A DNA stretch of 64,000 nucleotides from Cellulomonas sp. C5510 (GCF_019797765.1 NZ_CP081862.1:2480001-2544000); one strand, 5' to 3'. Shown: positions 42,656 to 51,822, counted from the stretch's first letter. A program made the numbers and translations. Notes: a model not told the origin generated them from the sequence alone.

Positions 42656-42843
42656 GAAGGAGTCCGTATCGGGTCGGGATCAGGTCGCGGCCCGCGCCCT
42701 TGCGGCCCTCGCCACTCTGCGCCGTGGTCCGGCGCGGGCGACAGGGGTCCGCTCCGACGTTCGGCCAGCCTTGTCCCCCCGTTCACCTGCGGCGACGGAC
42801 GTCCACCCGCCGGTCAGCGCGACGCCGCCGACGGGCGGCGTCC

Positions 42844-42849
42844 TACCCT
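42844..42849 (+). promoter_or_regulatory. -10 element, leaderless promoter of azlCD
   Basis: TACCCT with 6 nt to the GTG at 42856, in the region shared with the divergent Ugp-like operon. Confidence 0.5.
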
Positions 42850-42855
42850 CGGCTC

Positions 42856-43683
42856 GTGCTGCCGCGACCCCGTCCGCCGCGCCGGCCGGGTGCTGCGCAC
42901 CCGGGGGCCGCTCCCGACGCAGCGGTGCGGAGCGCCGTGCGGACCGCGCTGTCCGTGTCGCTCGCCACCGGGCTGTACGGGGTGTCGTTCGGGGCGCTGT
43001 CCGTCGCCGCCGGGCTGGACCTGGCGCAGACCATGGCGCTGAGCCTCCTGATGTTCAGCGGCGGGTCGCAGTTCGCGGCAGTCGGCGTGCTCGGCGCCGG
43101 CGGCGGGGTCGGTGCGGCGGTCGCGACCGCCGGGCTCCTCGGGGTGCGCAACGGGCTCTACGGGGTGCAGGTCGCGCCGCTGCTCGGCACGCGCGGGTGG
43201 CGACGGCTGCTCGCCGCCCACCTGACCATCGACGAGTCCACCGCGGTCGCCACCGCCCAGCCCGGCCCCGCGTCGACGCGCGCCGGGTTCTGGTGGACGG
43301 GCGCCGGGGTGTTCGTCCTGTGGAACGCGTTCACGCTGCTCGGCGCGCTGCTGGGTGACGCCCTCGGCGACCCCCGGCGCTACGGCCTCGACGCGGCCGC
43401 CGTCGCGGCGTTCCTCGCCCTGCTCTGGCCGCGTCTCGCCGGGCCCCGCACCCGGACCGTGCGGGTGGTGGCCGTCGCGGCGGCGGCGACTGCGCTCGCG
43501 CTGACACCCGTCGTCCCGGCCGGCGTGCCCGTGCTCGCGGCGGCGGCCCTGGCCGTCGTGGTCGGCGTCCTCGGGGACCCCGACGGGGCGGGCCCCGGGG
43601 ACGGCAGGGTGAGCGGGGACGGCGGCGTGGTCCGGGAAGCAGGCCGATCCGACGGGACCGCGGGGCCGGTGGTGCAGCCGTGA
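42856..43683 (+). CDS. azlC: AzlC-family branched-chain amino acid exporter subunit
   Basis: A 275-residue membrane protein from a GTG at 42856. After a Pro/Arg-rich tail it shows the AzlC core: TGLYGVSFGALSVAAGLDLA, LMFSGGSQFAAVGVL, LLGVRNGLYGVQVAPLL and HLTIDESTAVA. AzlC and AzlD together export branched-chain amino acids or analogues (known in Bacillus and as BrnFE in Corynebacterium). The last ~40 residues are hydrophilic and Gly-rich. The azlD gene overlaps its stop by 4 nt. Confidence 0.92.
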   Translation: MLPRPRPPRRPGAAHPGAAPDAAVRSAVRTALSVSLATGLYGVSFGALSVAAGLDLAQTMALSLLMFSGGSQFAAVGVLGAGGGVGAAVATAGLLGVRNGLYGVQVAPLLGTRGWRRLLAAHLTIDESTAVATAQPGPASTRAGFWWTGAGVFVLWNAFTLLGALLGDALGDPRRYGLDAAAVAAFLALLWPRLAGPRTRTVRVVAVAAAATALALTPVVPAGVPVLAAAALAVVVGVLGDPDGAGPGDGRVSGDGGVVREAGRSDGTAGPVVQP

Positions 43684-44000
43684 GCCGGCTCACCGTCTGG
43701 GTGGCGGTCCTCGCGTCCGCCGCCGTCGTGCTCGCGACGAAGGTCGCCGGCCACCTGCTGCCCGCCCGGGTGCTCGCCCGCCCCCGCGTGACCCGGACCG
43801 CCGCGCTCGTCACCGCTGCGCTGCTCGCCGCCCTGGTCGCCGTGCAGGTCGGGACCACCGACGGCGTGCTCGTCCTCGACGCCCGGCTCGTCGCGCTCGT
43901 CGTCGCCGCCGTGGCGCTGCTGCTGCGGGCGCCGTTCGTCGTCGTCGTGCTGCTGGCGGCGGCGACCGCCGCCCTGCTCCGCTACCTCGGGATGCCCTGA
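43680..44000 (+). CDS. azlD: AzlD-family branched-chain amino acid exporter subunit
   Basis: A 106-residue membrane protein from a GTG at 43680 with four predicted helices (VWVAVLASAAVVLATKVAGH, AALVTAALLAALVAVQ, ALVVAAVALLLRAPFVVVVL). Length and the four-helix layout fit AzlD/BrnE. Translation is coupled to azlC through a 4-nt overlap. It converges on thyA with only 7 bp between the stop codons. Confidence 0.9.
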   Translation: MSRLTVWVAVLASAAVVLATKVAGHLLPARVLARPRVTRTAALVTAALLAALVAVQVGTTDGVLVLDARLVALVVAAVALLLRAPFVVVVLLAAATAALLRYLGMP

Positions 44001-44007
44001 GCCCGCG

Positions 44008-44826
44008 TCAGACGGCGACCGGGGCCTTGATGGCCGGGTGGTGCTGGTAGTCCTCGACCACCACGTCGTCGAACGAGTAGTCGAAGAGCGACTCCGCGCG
44101 CCGCAGCCGCAGCGTCGGGAACGGGTACGGCTCGCGCGTCAGCTGCTCGCGCACCTGCTCGACGTGGTTGTCGTAGATGTGGCAGTCGCCGCCGGTCCAG
44201 ATGAACTCGCCCGGCTCCAGGCCCACCTGCTGCGCGACCATGTGCGTCAGCAGCGCGTACGAGGCGATGTTGAACGGCACGCCCAGGAACAGGTCCGCGG
44301 AACGCTGGTAGAGCTGGCAGGACAGCCGGCCGTCCGCGACGTGGAACTGGAAGAACGCGTGGCACGGCGCCAGGGCCATCGACGGGATGTCCGCGACGTT
44401 CCACGCCGAGACGACGTGACGCCGCGAGTCCGGGTCGCGCCGCAGGTTCTCGAGCAGCTGGGCGAGCTGGTCGACCGTGCCGCCGCCGGGGATGGGCCAC
44501 GACCGCCACTGCACGCCGTACACCGGCCCGAGCTCGCCGTCCGCGTCCGCCCACTCGTCCCAGATGCGCACGCCGTGCTCCTGCAGCCACCGCACGTTCG
44601 AGTCGCCGCGCAGGAACCACAGCAGCTCCCCCACCACCGAGCGCAGGTGGACGCGCTTCGTCGTCACGAGGGGGAAGCCCTCCGACAGGTCGAAGCGCAT
44701 CTGGTGACCGAAGACGCTCCGCGTGCCCGTGCCGGTGCGGTCCGCCTTCGGCGTGCCGGTGTCCAGCACGAGCGCGAGCAGGTCCTCGTAGGGCGTGCGG
44801 GTCACGGCGCGGTGCTCGACGGTCAT
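44008..44826 (-). CDS. thyA: Thymidylate synthase
   Basis: A 272-residue folate-dependent enzyme that methylates dUMP to dTMP using methylene-tetrahydrofolate. The catalytic Cys is in [34 protein letters not shown] and [12 protein letters not shown] bind dUMP and folate; the C-terminus ends AIKAPVAV. An in-frame ATG at 44835 would add MAR, but a TACGAT -10 box (44834-44839) overlaps it and ends 7 nt before the ATG at 44826, so the shorter form is preferred. Confidence 0.97.
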   Translation of the reverse strand: MTVEHRAVTRTPYEDLLALVLDTGTPKADRTGTGTRSVFGHQMRFDLSEGFPLVTTKRVHLRSVVGELLWFLRGDSNVRWLQEHGVRIWDEWADADGELGPVYGVQWRSWPIPGGGTVDQLAQLLENLRRDPDSRRHVVSAWNVADIPSMALAPCHAFFQFHVADGRLSCQLYQRSADLFLGVPFNIASYALLTHMVAQQVGLEPGEFIWTGGDCHIYDNHVEQVREQLTREPYPFPTLRLRRAESLFDYSFDDVVVEDYQHHPAIKAPVAV

Positions 44827-44833
44827 GCGGGCC

Positions 44834-44839
44834 ATCGTA
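44834..44839 (-). promoter_or_regulatory. -10 element, leaderless promoter of thyA
   Basis: TACGAT on the minus strand with 7 nt to the ATG at 44826; it overlaps and argues against the ATG at 44835. Confidence 0.5.
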
Positions 44840-44986
44840 GGCGCGGCCACCGACGCCCCGGCAGCGGCACGCGGCCCGTCCGCCGGGCCGCGCCTCCCGC
44901 GGAGCGCGGCGGGTGCGGGCGCGCGGGCGCGAGCGCGAGATCGCGGCGCAGGGTCGCCCGGGGGCGCGGGCACGGGGCGCGGATCC

Positions 44987-46270
44987 CTACCGGGTCGGCC
45001 CGTCCCACACGGGGAGGTCGACCACCGGCGTGCGCACGGCCGTCGCCGAGGCGATCCCGTCGGCGACGGCCAGCTCGAGCGCGTGCGCGGCGGCGGCCTG
45101 CAGCTGCACGAGAGCCACGACCCGCTCCGGCCGGGACGCCGGCAACGCCAGCTCGCCCGTCGCGAGCGAGAACACCGTGTCGCCGTCGACGAGCGTGTGG
45201 ACCGGGTCGAGGGCCCGCGCCAGACCGGCGTGCGCCGCCGTCGCCGTGCGTGACGTCTCCGCCGGGTCGAGCGCCGCGTTCGTCGCCACGACGGCGATCG
45301 TCGTGTTCAGCGGCGCGGGCGGGGCCTGGTGACCGCGGAGCCGCGGCGCGACGGAGTCCGCGCCGGACCCCGACCGGGCCGGGTCAGCGGCGCGGGGGGA
45401 GGTCGTCGGTGGCGCGGCGGACGCGGGCGGTGGCGCGGCGGAGGCCGTCGGCGGCGCAGCGGACGCGGGCGGTGGTGCGGCGGACGCGGGAGTCGGCGCG
45501 GCGGACGCGGGCGGTGGCGCGGCGGACGCGGGAGTCGGCCAGGACCTCGGCGACCCGGCGGGTGCGCCGGCTGCGTTGACGACCGCGAGCGCCCCGACGA
45601 CCACCTGGTCCCACGGTGCCGGCAACCTGACGGACGCCGTCCCGACACCGCCCTTGCGCGTCTGCATCGCGATCGCCGCGCCGGTGCCCGCCCCGACCGT
45701 GCCGCGGTCGACCGGGTCGTGCTCCGCGGCAACGGCGGCCGCGGCGGCCGCCTCGTACCCCATCGCCTCGTCCGGCCGGGCGTCGAACCGCCCGCCGCGG
45801 CCGAGGTCGAACACGGCCGCCGCCGGCACGATCGGCACGACCTCCCCGGGCGACGTGCCGACGCGGTATCCCCGGTCGTGCTCGGCGAGCCACCGCTGCA
45901 CCCCGTGCGCCGTCACGAGCCCGAACGCCGAGCCACCCGTCAGCACCACCGCGTCGGCGGTCGGGACGAGCGTGCGGGGATCGAGCGCGTCGGTCTCGTG
46001 CGTGCCGGGTCCACCGCCTCGCACGTCCACGCCGGCGACGGTGCCGGCCGGCGGCAGGACCACCGTCACGCCGGTGAGCCACCCGTCACCCGCCCGCGTC
46101 ACCTGCCCCACCCGGACGCCCGTGACATCCGTGATGCTGCCCGAGGACGGGGCGACCCCGCCGTCACCGCGGGACGGAGCGGGAGCGGCGACGCGTTCCG
46201 CCGGGGGGACCTCGGGGGCGCGCGCGGGGCTGGAGTCGTCGGGCGCGGCTGCCTGCGCTGACTCGGTCAT
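44987..46270 (-). CDS. P1-family (DmpA-like) N-terminal nucleophile aminopeptidase with repeat insert
   Basis: A 427-residue peptidase of the DmpA/BapA family (peptidase family S58; Rv1333-like). The conserved N-terminal core is [46 protein letters not shown] and [12 protein letters not shown]. These enzymes cleave themselves before a Ser/Thr nucleophile; here the site is [12 protein letters not shown] near residue 321. Immediately before it, residues ~245-286 are six PxxASAA heptads encoded by 21-bp tandem repeats, followed by a disordered Pro/Ala stretch, so the alpha subunit gets an unusually long tail. About 50 disordered residues also precede the core. Confidence 0.88.
   Translation of the reverse strand: MTESAQAAAPDDSSPARAPEVPPAERVAAPAPSRGDGGVAPSSGSITDVTGVRVGQVTRAGDGWLTGVTVVLPPAGTVAGVDVRGGGPGTHETDALDPRTLVPTADAVVLTGGSAFGLVTAHGVQRWLAEHDRGYRVGTSPGEVVPIVPAAAVFDLGRGGRFDARPDEAMGYEAAAAAAVAAEHDPVDRGTVGAGTGAAIAMQTRKGGVGTASVRLPAPWDQVVVGALAVVNAAGAPAGSPRSWPTPASAAPPPASAAPTPASAAPPPASAAPPTASAAPPPASAAPPTTSPRAADPARSGSGADSVAPRLRGHQAPPAPLNTTIAVVATNAALDPAETSRTATAAHAGLARALDPVHTLVDGDTVFSLATGELALPASRPERVVALVQLQAAAAHALELAVADGIASATAVRTPVVDLPVWDGPTR
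45411..45536 (-). repeat. Six 21-bp tandem repeats inside the P1 peptidase gene
   Basis: Six in-frame 21-bp units (plus-strand core GGCGCGGCGGACGCGGGCGG), encoding [14 protein letters not shown] heptads. Units differ at a few positions. Length is a multiple of three, so copy-number changes would keep the frame. Confidence 0.85.
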
Positions 46271-46555
46271 GGCTCCACCGTGCCACGTGCGCGGACCCGG
46301 CGTGCCGGACGCGACGGGGGCTTGCGCGGACGCTGCCGGGAAGACCGCGCCGGACGACGACCCGGCCACGGCTGAACCGTCGGTGCACCGCGCCGTCCCG
46401 CGACCCTCGCTCGCGTTCCAGGCCGCGGTCTCACGCGGACGCGCCATCCCGTCCGGGCCGCGTCTCACGCGGACGCGCCACCCCGTCCGGGCCGCCGTCT
46501 CACAGGGGCCTGCCAGCACCTGTCCCGCTCGTCGACCGCCCGCTGGTGGCGCCGG
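46271..46555. other. 285-bp gap with ~34-bp direct repeats
   Basis: No gene is recognised. Two near-identical copies and one partial copy of a ~34-bp unit beginning GTCTCACGCGGACGCGCCA start at 46428, 46462 and 46497 (the last diverges after GTCTCAC). CACGGT lies 6 nt before the peptidase ATG and may be its -10 element. The spacing and low copy number do not resemble CRISPR. Confidence 0.6.
46428..46510. repeat. Direct repeats, ~34 bp, 2.3 copies
   Basis: Units at 46428 and 46462 differ by a single base across the GTCTCACGCGGACGCGCCAYC segment; a third partial unit begins at 46497. They lie upstream of the P1 peptidase gene, in non-coding sequence. Confidence 0.7.
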
Positions 46556-47215
46556 TCAGCCGACCACGGCGTGCAGCGCCGCGAACCCCGCGGCTCCCGC
46601 AGCGACGGCGACGGGCAGCCGGATCAGCAGTGCCCGGTGGCCTCCCCCGCGACCGAGCAGCGCGACCAGCAACCCGGCGACGAGGGCGAAGACCAGCGCC
46701 TCCTCCGGGCGGTGCAGCACCACGAGGTAGGTCACCAGCGCCTCCGCGAGCCAGCAGCCGGCGAGCAGCGCCGCGCCGGCGCCCGCCCTCCGCGGGTCAT
46801 CGGACCGGGTCCTCCGCCACAGCCGACCCGCCATGCCGAAGACCGGACCGCCGATCGCACCGGCGAGGCTCCACAGCAGGATCGACGCCGAGCCGACCGC
46901 GAACCCCCGGAGGTCCGCGGCCACGTAGTACCCGGCGACCTGCCCGGCGCAGGTCAGGAGGCCGGCGAGCGCTGCGGTGGCCGACCGGCGGGCCGTCGCG
47001 CCGACGAGGAAGGGCGCGACGAGCCAGGGGCTGACGGCGATGGCCAGCCCCTGGAACGGGGTGTCGCCGAGCAGCGTCTGCCCGAACGAGGTGAGCGTCC
47101 CGGCGAGCAGGCCCGCGGCGACCGCGAGGGCGAGCCCGGCGGGCCACCCCACCGTGCGGAGGGCACCGGAGGGCTGGGCGGCGGTCGCGGGGGCGTGTGG
47201 GCTCGTGGTCGGCAC
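46556..47215 (-). CDS. Small integral membrane protein (DUF6518-like)
   Basis: A 219-residue protein from a GTG at 47215; an in-frame ATG at 47233 is equally possible. After a Pro/Ala/Ser tail it has about six transmembrane helices: WPAGLALAVAAGLLAGTL, GLAIAVSPWLVAPFLVGA, AALAGLLTCAGQVAGYYVA, SILLWSLAGAIGGPVFGMAG, LLAGCWLAEALVTYLVV, ALVFALVAGLLVALLG. The pattern resembles DUF6518 proteins of actinobacteria. No transport or enzyme motif is seen. It stands alone between the P1 peptidase and the HNH nuclease genes. Confidence 0.72.
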   Translation of the reverse strand: MPTTSPHAPATAAQPSGALRTVGWPAGLALAVAAGLLAGTLTSFGQTLLGDTPFQGLAIAVSPWLVAPFLVGATARRSATAALAGLLTCAGQVAGYYVAADLRGFAVGSASILLWSLAGAIGGPVFGMAGRLWRRTRSDDPRRAGAGAALLAGCWLAEALVTYLVVLHRPEEALVFALVAGLLVALLGRGGGHRALLIRLPVAVAAGAAGFAALHAVVG

Positions 47216-47384
47216 GCACCCATCCGACCGCATGGGGGCACGCACGTCGTCCGACCTCGGCCGGACAGCGACCGACCGGGCTTCCCACCGCGGGCGTACG
47301 AGCCGGGCCTGTTCGGGAGGGCCGCGACGCCCAGGGGCGGCCACCGGCCGAGCGGGAACCCGACGCGGACGACCGGTGGTCGGT

Positions 47385-49376
47385 CTAGAAGGGTGGCGGT
47401 GACGGCCACGGGTCCCTCGGTGGCGGGTGCAGGGCGAGCGCGGGGTCGAGACCGGGCACGCAGCGGTACCGGTGACCGGTCGGCGTGAGCCACTCGAACA
47501 CGCCGGGCCGCACCTGGCGCAGGACGAAGCCTCCGTCGGTCTTCAGGCGGTGGTCCCGCCGGCACAGCGGGCCGAGGTTGCCGGCTCCCGTCGAGCCGAG
47601 CGCGCGGCTCTCGTCCGGATCGCTCGCGGGCAGGGCGTGGAACTCGAGCGTGTGGTCGAGGTCGCAGGACTCCGCCGGCACGCCGCAGCCCGGCCGGGCG
47701 CAGGTGCGGTCCCGCGCGACGACGTGCTCGGCGAGCTCCGTCGTCGGTCGGTAGCGGGTCCGACCCAGGTCGAGGACCGCGCCGGACAGCGGGTCGGTGA
47801 CGAGCCGCCGCCAGACCCCTCCCGCGGCGAGGGCCCGGGCGGTCCCGGCGTCGACGGGTCCGTAGCCGGCGAGGTGCGCCGGCTCGTCGTCCTCACCCAT
47901 GAGGGTCGTCAGCGGGACGGTGACGCGGATCTGGGCGCTGCCCCGTCGCGCCGGGCACCGCGGTCGGCCGTCCGGGCACGGGTCGCTCGGTCGTGCGGCG
48001 GTTCCCACGGATCCCGGTGACGACCGGGCCACGGTCCGGTCGTCCGGCTCGGCGCACGCGGTGTGCAGGACGAGGTCCACCAGGCCGTCCGCGCGGAGCT
48101 GGTCGAGCGTGCGCGGGTCGCCGGCACTGCGAGCTGTCCGCGCCGCGGCCCCGAGCACGGAGTCCAGCCGCATCGCATCAGCAGCCGGCAGCACCGCCCA
48201 GAGACCGGCCATGCCGTCGGCCAGCACCCGCGGCCTGTCGACACGCCGTCGGGTCCGGGCGCGTTCGCGCCGTGCGGCGGCGTCGCGGGCGTCCACGGCG
48301 ATCGCCGCACGCTCGACGTCCGCGCGGAGCTGCGCGGCGGTCCGGGAGTGCGCCCGGGTGAGCACCGCCTCCTGGACGTCCAGGGCGACCACGAGCGGGA
48401 GATCGTCCAGCCGGTCGACGAGGACGCGGGCGCGGACGGCATCGAGGTCACCACGAGCGAGGGCATCACCCGTGGCCCCGAGGTGGTGGCCGAACGCGCG
48501 CCCGTCGCGGACCAGGCGGCCGGCCGCGCGCGAGGACCACGCGAGCCTCATCGCGAGCTCGTCGCCGGCGACGGACGACTCCGCCGGCGGGCGCGTGAGG
48601 CGCGACCACGGCGGGTTCATCGACGGCCGCTCGGCCAGCAGAGCCGCGTACCGCGCCGCAACGGCGTGCGCCCAGGAGGTGAGGCGCACGGCGGCGGCCG
48701 TGAGCTCGACGAGGCCGTGGTCGGAGACGCCGTCCGGGTCCAGGTCCGCCACGAGCGCGGCGAGCTCGGGCCCCGGGGCCATCGCCGCGACCGGCGGGTC
48801 GGTGGTCCGGAGGACCGCCGCGTCCCTCTCCCCGCCTGCACCGGGCCGGAACGGGAAGCGCGCCACGGGGTCGAGCACGGGGACCGTCGGCGATGCGGCC
48901 GCAGTCGGCCCCGCGGGCGTCCACGCGCCCCGGGCGCCGGTGCCGGACCGACCGCGCGCACGTCCGCCGTCCGGCACGAGGGCGCGTGTGCGGGACGGCG
49001 GACGGGCGGACGGGTCGGCCAGCGGGATGCCGCTCGCGGTGCGGACCGACACGTCCACCCGCCACGCCCGGACCGGCCGCAGGACACGGCTCCGGGGAGC
49101 CGTCCCGCGCCCCGGCACACCTCCCGGGGCGACGCGCCCGCCACCGGTGCCGGGCGGGACACCACGCGCACCGGCATCACCCCGGAGCACCCCGCGATCC
49201 CCCGCGCCGCCCGCGACACGGGTGGTCGACGCACGACGGCTCGGAGCGGCACGACGGCTCGGAGCGGCACGACGGTTCGGAGCGGACGCCGTCCGCGCGC
49301 CGGCGGCCCCGGGCGCACCGGTCGAGGCGCCCCGCGCACGCGTCGCCGGAGGGCGTCCTCGCAGGTCAGATGGCAT
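47385..49376 (-). CDS. DUF222-HNH endonuclease-family protein
   Basis: A 663-residue protein of the actinobacterial DUF222/13E12 family. DUF222 covers about residues 200-500 (DHGLVELTAAAVRLTSWAHA, MRLAWSSRAAGRLVRDG). The C-terminal HNH nuclease is VVARDRTCARPGCGVPAES, CDLDHTLEFHALP, NLGPLCRRDHRLKTDGG, with the zinc Cys residues and the His-Asn-His set intact. The first ~200 residues are disordered, with three (N/S)RRAAP units encoded by 18-bp repeats. The long start is supported by a TAGCGT -10 box 6 nt before the ATG at 49376. These genes are multicopy in many actinobacteria; their role is unclear. Confidence 0.9.
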   Translation of the reverse strand: MPSDLRGRPPATRARGASTGAPGAAGARTASAPNRRAAPSRRAAPSRRASTTRVAGGAGDRGVLRGDAGARGVPPGTGGGRVAPGGVPGRGTAPRSRVLRPVRAWRVDVSVRTASGIPLADPSARPPSRTRALVPDGGRARGRSGTGARGAWTPAGPTAAASPTVPVLDPVARFPFRPGAGGERDAAVLRTTDPPVAAMAPGPELAALVADLDPDGVSDHGLVELTAAAVRLTSWAHAVAARYAALLAERPSMNPPWSRLTRPPAESSVAGDELAMRLAWSSRAAGRLVRDGRAFGHHLGATGDALARGDLDAVRARVLVDRLDDLPLVVALDVQEAVLTRAHSRTAAQLRADVERAAIAVDARDAAARRERARTRRRVDRPRVLADGMAGLWAVLPAADAMRLDSVLGAAARTARSAGDPRTLDQLRADGLVDLVLHTACAEPDDRTVARSSPGSVGTAARPSDPCPDGRPRCPARRGSAQIRVTVPLTTLMGEDDEPAHLAGYGPVDAGTARALAAGGVWRRLVTDPLSGAVLDLGRTRYRPTTELAEHVVARDRTCARPGCGVPAESCDLDHTLEFHALPASDPDESRALGSTGAGNLGPLCRRDHRLKTDGGFVLRQVRPGVFEWLTPTGHRYRCVPGLDPALALHPPPRDPWPSPPPF
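49232..49285 (-). repeat. Three 18-bp tandem repeats in the HNH gene
   Basis: Plus-strand unit CACGACGGCTCGGAGCGG; two perfect copies and one with a single base change. In frame, encoding SRRAAP-type hexads in the disordered N-terminus. Confidence 0.8.
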
Positions 49377-49382
49377 ACGACG

Positions 49383-49388
49383 ACGCTA
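49383..49388 (-). promoter_or_regulatory. -10 element, leaderless promoter of the HNH gene
   Basis: TAGCGT on the minus strand with 6 nt to the ATG at 49376; it supports the long N-terminus. Confidence 0.5.
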
Positions 49389-49537
49389 CCGGCGACCCCC
49401 GACACGTCCCGCGCCCCCTCCACAGCCGAACCCGCGCCGCCGCTTGTGGAGGACCGCACGGGCCCTGGCAGCCCCGCACCCGCCCCCCGCGCGGCGGCTC
49501 GCGGGGGCCCGCAGGTGCCCGCGCGTCCCTCCGGATC

Positions 49538-49543
49538 CACACT
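49538..49543 (+). promoter_or_regulatory. -10 element, probable leaderless promoter of the aldehyde dehydrogenase gene
   Basis: CACACT with 6 nt to the ATG at 49550, in the 173-bp region divergent from the HNH gene. Confidence 0.4.
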
Positions 49544-49549
49544 GGACGC

Positions 49550-51022
49550 ATGACGACCTCGCCGCTGCCGCCGTACGTCGCCGCACACACGCCGACCGGC
49601 CTGCTGATCGGCGGCGAGTGGCGTCACGCCCGTGGCGGCGGCACGTTCCCGGTCGCGGACCCGGCGACGACGGACGTGCTGTTCGAGGTCGCCGATGCGA
49701 CGCCCGAGGACGGCCTGGCGGCGCTCGACGCAGCGCACCGCGCGTTCCCGGCATGGCGGGAGGTCGCTCCGCGCACCCGCTCGGACGTGCTGCGGTCGGT
49801 GTTCGACGCGATGACGGCGCGCGCGGAGGACCTGGCGGCACTGATCACGGCGGAGGGCGGCAAGCCGCTCGCGGAGGCGCGCGCCGAGGTGCAGTACGCC
49901 GCGGAGTTCGTGCGCTGGTACGCGGAGCAGGCGGTGCGCCTGGACGGGCTCGCACGGCGCGCACCGGCGGGCACGCACCACCAGCTGGTGCTGCGCCGAC
50001 CCGTCGGCCCGGCGCTGCTGATCACGCCGTGGAACTTCCCGATCGCGATGATCACCCGCAAGGTCGCGCCGGCTCTGGCCGCGGGCTGCCCGGTGGTCAT
50101 CAAGCCGGCCGGGCTGACGCCGCTGACGACGGCGTACTTCGCCGAGCTGGTGCGCGCGGAGCTGGATGCCCGGGACCTGCCGACCGGCGTGGTGAACGTG
50201 GTGCCGACGTCGTCCTCGGCGGCGGTGACCGGACCGGTGATCGCGGACCCGCGGCTGCGCAAGCTGTCGTTCACCGGGTCCACGGAGGTCGGGCGGACGC
50301 TGCTCAAGCAGGCCGCGGACGGCGTGCTGCGGACGTCGATGGAGCTCGGCGGCAACGCTCCCTTCCTCGTGTTCGACGACGCCGACCTGGACCTGGCCGT
50401 CGAGGCCGCGGTGCAGGCGAAGATGCGCAACGCCGGCCAGACGTGCGTCGCGGCGAACCGCTTCCTGGTGCAGGAGCCGGTGGCGGCCGAGTTCACGGAC
50501 CGTCTGACCGCGGCGTTCGAGCGGCTGGTCGTCGGCCGCGGGACCGACCCGGACGTGACCGTCGGCCCGCTGATCGAGCGTTCGGCCGTGGACCGGGTCG
50601 ACGAGCTGGTCGCCGACGCGGCGGACGCCGGGGCGCGGGTCCGTACCGGCGGCGGTCGCCCCGGCGGACGCGGGTACTTCTACCGCCCGACCGTGCTGGA
50701 CCGGGTCCCCGAGGACGCCCGGACGGTGCGCGAGGAGGTGTTCGGCCCGGTCGCCCCGGTGGTGACGTTCGGCTCGGAGGACGACGGCGTCCGCCTGGCG
50801 AACGCGACCGAGTTCGGCCTCGTCGCCTACGCGTGCACCCGCGACGTCTCCCGGGTGATGCGCCTGGCGGAGCGGGTCGAGACCGGGATGCTCGGGATCA
50901 ACCGGGGGATGGTGTCCGACGCGTCGGCCCCGTTCGGCGGCGTGAAGTCGTCGGGCGTCGGGCGCGAGGGCGGCGAGGCCGGCATCGAGGAGTACCTGGA
51001 GCCGCTGTACGTGGCATTGTGA
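49550..51022 (+). CDS. gabD: NAD(P)-dependent succinate-semialdehyde dehydrogenase-like protein
   Basis: A 490-residue aldehyde dehydrogenase. The active-site Cys lies in KMRNAGQTCVAANRFL, the catalytic Glu in MELGGNAPFLVF, and cofactor-binding residues in LITPWNFPIAMITRKVAPAL and SFTGSTEVGRTL. NAGQTCVAANR and the C-terminal FGGVKSSGVGREGG are typical of GabD, which oxidises succinate semialdehyde to succinate in GABA or polyamine breakdown. No GABA transaminase is nearby, so the substrate is inferred from similarity. The GNAT gene begins 6 bp after the stop. Confidence 0.9.
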   Translation: MTTSPLPPYVAAHTPTGLLIGGEWRHARGGGTFPVADPATTDVLFEVADATPEDGLAALDAAHRAFPAWREVAPRTRSDVLRSVFDAMTARAEDLAALITAEGGKPLAEARAEVQYAAEFVRWYAEQAVRLDGLARRAPAGTHHQLVLRRPVGPALLITPWNFPIAMITRKVAPALAAGCPVVIKPAGLTPLTTAYFAELVRAELDARDLPTGVVNVVPTSSSAAVTGPVIADPRLRKLSFTGSTEVGRTLLKQAADGVLRTSMELGGNAPFLVFDDADLDLAVEAAVQAKMRNAGQTCVAANRFLVQEPVAAEFTDRLTAAFERLVVGRGTDPDVTVGPLIERSAVDRVDELVADAADAGARVRTGGGRPGGRGYFYRPTVLDRVPEDARTVREEVFGPVAPVVTFGSEDDGVRLANATEFGLVAYACTRDVSRVMRLAERVETGMLGINRGMVSDASAPFGGVKSSGVGREGGEAGIEEYLEPLYVAL

Positions 51023-51028
51023 GCCGCC

Positions 51029-51589
51029 ATGAGCCCCCTCACCTCCGCGACGTCCGACGTGTCCGTGCGCCCAGCGGTCCCCGGCGACGAGACCACGATC
51101 GCCGCCGTGCAGCTCGCCGCCTGGCGGGCGACGCACGCCGAGACGCTGGGGGCCGAGGTGCTGGACGCGGTCGACCCGGCGCGCCTCGCTGCTCAGTGGC
51201 GGGCGGCGATCACCAGCCCCCCGGGACGCGGGTACCGCGTGCTCGTGGCGATGCACGGGCCGCGGCTCGTCGGCTTCGCCTCCGTGGTCCCGGTGGTCGC
51301 GCCCCCCGGCACCGGGGACGACACCCCGGGCGGCGAGATCCTGGCGCTCGAGGTGGAGCCGACCGAGCGCCGGCAGGGGCACGGGTCGCGCCTGCTCGCC
51401 GCGGTCGTGGACCTGCTGCGGGACGAGGACGGCGCGACGTCGGTGCAGACATGGGTGATCCGGGGCGACGTGGCCCGGGAGCAGTTCCTCGGCTCCGCGG
51501 GGCTCGGTGACGTGGGTGGACGCCGGGTGCTCGGCGAGCAGGACGACCCCCGGGAGATCACCGAGCACCTGTGGGGCGCCGCGATCTGA
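51029..51589 (+). CDS. GNAT-family N-acetyltransferase
   Basis: A 186-residue acetyltransferase. VRPAVPGDETTIAAVQLAAW is the N-terminal GNAT strand-helix, LVGFASVVPVV strand 4, and EILALEVEPTERRQGHGSRL the acetyl-CoA-binding motif A (R/Q-x-x-G-x-G/S as RRQGHGS). The acceptor is unknown; the fold is used for amino acids, antibiotics and proteins. The gene is probably co-transcribed with the aldehyde dehydrogenase. Confidence 0.88.
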   Translation: MSPLTSATSDVSVRPAVPGDETTIAAVQLAAWRATHAETLGAEVLDAVDPARLAAQWRAAITSPPGRGYRVLVAMHGPRLVGFASVVPVVAPPGTGDDTPGGEILALEVEPTERRQGHGSRLLAAVVDLLRDEDGATSVQTWVIRGDVAREQFLGSAGLGDVGGRRVLGEQDDPREITEHLWGAAI

Positions 51590-51633
51590 CCGGCGGCGGC
51601 GCGCCGCTGCCCGCGGCCGTCTCGGCCGCACCC

Positions 51634-51675
51634 GCACGGACGCCGCCCGCACCTGCACGGACGCCGCCCGCACCT
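51634..51675 (+). repeat. Two tandem 21-bp repeats downstream of the GNAT gene
   Basis: Two perfect copies of a 21-bp unit beginning GCACGGACGCCGCCCGCACC, followed by a CGTCACCCGCCCG direct duplication. They lie in the 233-bp gap before the GGDEF-EAL gene, where nothing else is recognised. Confidence 0.75.
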
Positions 51676-51822
51676 GCCCCCGTCACCCGCCCGCGCGCCC
51701 GTCACCCGCCCGTGGCGCACACCGGGTGTCCGGGTGGACGTCCCGGTGAACGGTGCGCGAACACGTGCCGTCGGCGCGCGCCGCGGGCTCATGCCGGTCG
51801 GCGCGACGACGATCGTCCAGGA

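Noticed and set aside
45411..46510. Short repeats that might suggest a CRISPR array
   Set aside because: The 21-bp units are contiguous and in frame without spacers, and the 34-bp units have only 2.3 copies without unique spacers or cas genes.
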